NCBI RefSeq assembly: GCF_016904675.1
Contig: NZ_CP070228.1
Coordinates: 1,922,001 to 1,986,000 of the forward strand
DNA: 64,000 nt
From: Arcanobacterium phocisimile
Lineage (GTDB): Bacteria > Actinomycetota > Actinomycetes > Actinomycetales > Actinomycetaceae
Direction of reading: 5' to 3'
Part shown: in pieces, positions 61,750 through 64,000 of the stretch
Layout: the number at the start of each line of letters is the position of its first letter
Numbering within the stretch: position 1 is the first letter of the stretch
Translations under genes and position numbers: made by a program
Notes under the pieces: model-generated
The model's input: only the letters and a program-made list of their open reading frames with translations
What the model was told of the DNA's origin: nothing
The model's database searches: none

Positions 61750-62138
61750 CCAAAAAGCTCCTATCATTTAATTAATCTAAGTCTACTAGGAAACGACGGT
61801 TTCGTAACCTCTCAAACCACAGCAGGATGTTATCCACAGACTTTCCCACAATTGGGGATTTCTGCATGAGATCTGTGGAAAACTAATGACGGACCTCATC
61901 ATTCGTTATTTCTTCTGTACCTTTTTCACCAAACAAAAAGATATTCTATTGTTTCACGTGAAACGTTCTTCCAATGAGAAGGTCAACATTATCAAATATT
62001 TATTACGAATACGCTATTCGTAAAATATTAAAGATCAGCACCCGAAAAGGCGATGATCACCAATATGTTGAAAATGAGAAGGAATCTTTATAAGTTTCAC
62101 GTGAAACATATAAAGATCTATCAAATTACGAGAGTAGT
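61750..62138. promoter_or_regulatory. parA upstream region with parS sites and DnaA boxes
   Basis: This AT-rich gap has no gene. It holds parS-like TGTTTCACGTGAAACG at 61950-61965 and AGTTTCACGTGAAACA at 62093-62108, and DnaA-box-like TTATCCACA at 61830-61838, TTTCCCACA near 61843 and TTTTCCACA (minus strand) near 61874. It should contain the parAB promoter. Confidence 0.8.
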
Positions 62139-62768
62139 CTAGAGCTTCTCTACAACAACAACACGAGTTCCTTCATCAGCGCCCCAGACATCAATGTCAT
62201 GTACTTCAGCCCAAGCCGCTTTGAATTTCCGCAACTCTTTATGCGCATCGTCGATTTCTTGCTCAGCTCTACCACCTTTAAGAGCTACTAATTGTCCTTT
62301 ACTTTTAACTAACGGCATGGTCCACGGAAGTAACTTCTTGAGTGCAGCTACGGCACGAGCAGTGACAATATCAGCTACCAATTGACCATGAAGTTCCTCA
62401 GCTCGATTATGGTGAACAAAAACATTAGGGAGATCGAGATCCTGCACCACATAGGACAGCCAATCCGTTCTACGGCCGAGAGAATCAATAAGATGGATAG
62501 TGACATCTGGGCGCGTGATAGCTGTAACAATACCTGGAAAACCAGCACCCGATCCCACATCGATGAGGGAGGAATTTTCTGGAACAAAATCGAGAATGGC
62601 GGTGGAGTTAAGGATATGTCGAGACCACAACTTGTCCATTTCTCGAGGACCGATCAAACCACGAAGTTCTCCTTCAGATTCTAAAAGCTGGGCAAATCGA
62701 ACAAGACGATCCCAGATATCCACACCGAAATGTCGATCACCACCGTGTGGCACATGTTCAACATGCAT
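62139..62768 (-). CDS. rsmG: 16S rRNA (guanine-N7)-methyltransferase RsmG (GidB)
   Basis: ATG 62768 (MHVEHVPHGGDRHFG) follows TTTGGAGT and gives 209 residues, the usual size; a frame reaching 62810 is possible. SAM motif LIDVGSGAGFPGIVTAI, then HLIDSLGRRTDWLSYV, RAEELHG, DIVTARAVAALKKLLPWTMPL and LVALKGGRAEQEI. It methylates G527 (E. coli numbering) of 16S rRNA. It is between jag and parA as in many bacteria. Confidence 0.95.
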   Translation of the reverse strand: MHVEHVPHGGDRHFGVDIWDRLVRFAQLLESEGELRGLIGPREMDKLWSRHILNSTAILDFVPENSSLIDVGSGAGFPGIVTAITRPDVTIHLIDSLGRRTDWLSYVVQDLDLPNVFVHHNRAEELHGQLVADIVTARAVAALKKLLPWTMPLVKSKGQLVALKGGRAEQEIDDAHKELRKFKAAWAEVHDIDVWGADEGTRVVVVEKL

Positions 62769-63048
62769 TAAAAACTCCAAAGATAAATAATGATGCTTAG
62801 AAGCTATCAAAAATATGAATCACGCAATGATGGCTATAGAAATAGACAATGATTGACCTATACAACCGATGAGTATACCGGAGTATACGGCAGGGTCGAA
62901 AGCTACACATCGTCGAACAACGAAAAAGCAGATACTCACACGCTCAGTAAAGTAACATATCAACTCCACAAACCCGGTAAATGACGATTTCCTCAGTGAG
63001 ACGTGAACTTATAAACGTGGACCCACCGCCTGCTTCACTTTGACAGAT

Positions 63049-63083
63049 ATAGTTTTGGCCCGCATCATGCGGGCCAAAACTAT
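63049..63083 (-). terminator. Terminator after jag
   Basis: A 16-bp perfect stem ATAGTTTTGGCCCGCA and its complement with a 3-nt loop TCA, 5 bp beyond the jag stop. This separates jag from rsmG, whose promoter should be in 62811-63048. Confidence 0.75.
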
Positions 63084-63088
63084 TGAGG

Positions 63089-63658
63089 TCACTCGACGGC
63101 ATCGATTGAATCTTCTGATTGAGTACTTTCCGCTAAAACATCGTTTTCGTCATCAACTTCCTCGTCGGGCAAGGAAATAACCACATGACGAGCAGCACCG
63201 ATACCGGATGAATCCGAGAACAAGCCAGCTTCTGCAACGACGTCATGGACAACCTTGCGCTCGAATGGGTTCATTGGCTTCAATGCTACAGGCTCACCTG
63301 ACTCCTCGACTCGATCGATTGCTTCGTGAGCAATCTCAGCGATTTCTTGACGGTGCTGCTGACGGTAGCCAAGGATATCGAGCATTAAACGCGAACGCTC
63401 ACCGGTCTGTTGTTGAACAGCTAACCGGGTCAACTCCTGGATAGCATCGAGAGTATCTCCTTGCTTACCGATCAGGCGCTTCAATCGACGATCTCCACCG
63501 TCGTCAGCAACAATTCCTACAGCGGCACGGTCAGCTTCAACCGTAATTTCGATATCGCCGTCAATATCAGTAATATCGAGAAGTTCTTCTAGATAATCTG
63601 CAGCAATATCGCCTTCTTCGTCGAGCAACGCCCGCATATCAACATTTTCTTCAGTCAT
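63089..63658 (-). CDS. jag: RNA-binding protein Jag (KH-R3H)
   Basis: The 189-residue protein has a KH domain (DITVEADRAAVGIVADDGG; RRLKRLIGKQGDTLDAIQEL) and an R3H domain (NPFERKVVHDVVAE; RHVVISLPDEE). The N- and C-termini are acidic. It binds RNA in the cytoplasm and is usually co-transcribed with yidC, as here (stop of yidC at 63697, 38 bp upstream on the minus strand). Jag proteins influence cell division and envelope synthesis. Confidence 0.93.
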   Translation of the reverse strand: MTEENVDMRALLDEEGDIAADYLEELLDITDIDGDIEITVEADRAAVGIVADDGGDRRLKRLIGKQGDTLDAIQELTRLAVQQQTGERSRLMLDILGYRQQHRQEIAEIAHEAIDRVEESGEPVALKPMNPFERKVVHDVVAEAGLFSDSSGIGAARHVVISLPDEEVDDENDVLAESTQSEDSIDAVE

Positions 63659-63696
63659 GATGATTCCTTCGAGTTAATTTCATCTGTGATAGACGA

Positions 63697-64000
63697 TTAA
63701 AAATTACGATTCTTCTTGTTTTGCTTGGCCTTCTGCTGGCGAGCTTTCTTCTTTTCATTCGCACGTTGGCGTTGCGCCATACGACGCTCGTATCGCTTCT
63801 GTGCACGCTCAGCATCAGTCAGCCCGTCTAGTCCACGAACCTCACCAGACTGGCTCTCAGAGAAGGATTCCTGGGTCTGTAGCTCAGCTGGAATCTTCTT
63901 ACCGCCGGCTTTCTTCGAACGTTCCTTACCCAATGGCTGAATACGTGGCTGAACTGGCTCTGCAGGCTCTTCTTCTGGTGGTAATCCAGCCGCAATGCGC
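63697..64000 (-). CDS. yidC: Membrane protein insertase YidC (C-terminal part only)
   Basis: Only the last 100 codons are present; the 5' part is beyond the right edge. The visible part is a charged tail (RMAQRQRANEKKKARQQKAK, ending KNKKNRNF-like QNKKNRNF) with a Pro/Glu lead-in. A basic tail of this type is typical of actinobacterial YidC/Oxa1 proteins. The identification depends on the position next to jag and on the tail composition, not on the catalytic membrane domain. Confidence 0.75.
   Translation of the reverse strand, partial: RIAAGLPPEEEPAEPVQPRIQPLGKERSKKAGGKKIPAELQTQESFSESQSGEVRGLDGLTDAERAQKRYERRMAQRQRANEKKKARQQKAKQNKKNRNF

Overview
The window looks like a stretch of chromosome near the replication origin of a moderate-GC actinobacterium. 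Gene content and order (dnaB, rpsF-ssb-rpsR-rplI, cca-nudix-DUF6049-pseudokinase-trxB, parB-parA-rsmG-jag-yidC, murT-gatD, LAKTG surface proteins) fit the Actinomycetaceae, Arcanobacterium-like. The genus is an inference; no rRNA gene is present.

Layout. 1-350: 5' end of a lacto-N-biose/galacto-N-biose phosphorylase gene. 614-12231: a complete type I-E CRISPR-Cas system split into two divergent operons, cas8e-cse2-cas7e-cas5e on the minus strand and cas6e-cas3-cas1-cas2 on the plus strand, followed by an array of 43 repeats. 12776-12848: tRNA-Arg(ACG). 12921-15920: two neighbouring insertion sequences (a frameshifted ISL3-type element and an intact IS1249-like element). 15972-24059: murT-gatD, a repeat-rich LAKTG surface protein, a hipB-hipA-rlmC unit, a HAD hydrolase and a frameshifted DUF3800 gene. 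24222-35605: hrpB with a TetR gene, tgt, several hypothetical genes and a plus-strand run (DUF4862, DsbA-like, acyltransferase, aldo/keto reductase, HD hydrolase). 35618-38811: dnaB with a dense DnaA-box cluster upstream, then a MATE exporter. 38897-41683: a 928-residue LAKTG surface protein. 42021-43350: a decayed IS1249-like element. 43449-51534: ribosomal protein/ssb cluster, class A PBP, AI-2E-type permease, MFS transporter and CCA-adding enzyme. 51597-58989: nudix, DUF6049, pseudokinase, trxB, cysteine-less thioredoxin-like protein and an aminotransferase. 59385-64000: parB, parA, rsmG, jag and the 3' end of yidC, with six parS sites at 54.8-62.1 kb.

The most interesting signal is in the 249-bp gap between cas8e and cas6e (4752-5000). 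Two degenerate copies of the CRISPR repeat, both keeping a 6-bp stem and 4-nt loop, lie on the minus strand and enclose a 15-nt spacer. Fourteen of those 15 bases recur at 4815-4829, beside a candidate cas8e promoter, next to an AAC trinucleotide that could act as PAM. This is the layout expected of a mini-CRISPR guide with which Cascade would repress its own operon (a Cas-regulating RNA, CreR-like). The match is read directly from the sequence; the function is inferred.

Other points of note: no room for a normal leader between cas2 and the array; variation at repeat base 29 suggesting that this base is copied from the PAM; the DnaA-box cluster in front of dnaB; absence of murJ from its usual place; and a thioredoxin-like protein next to trxB that has lost both active-site cysteines.
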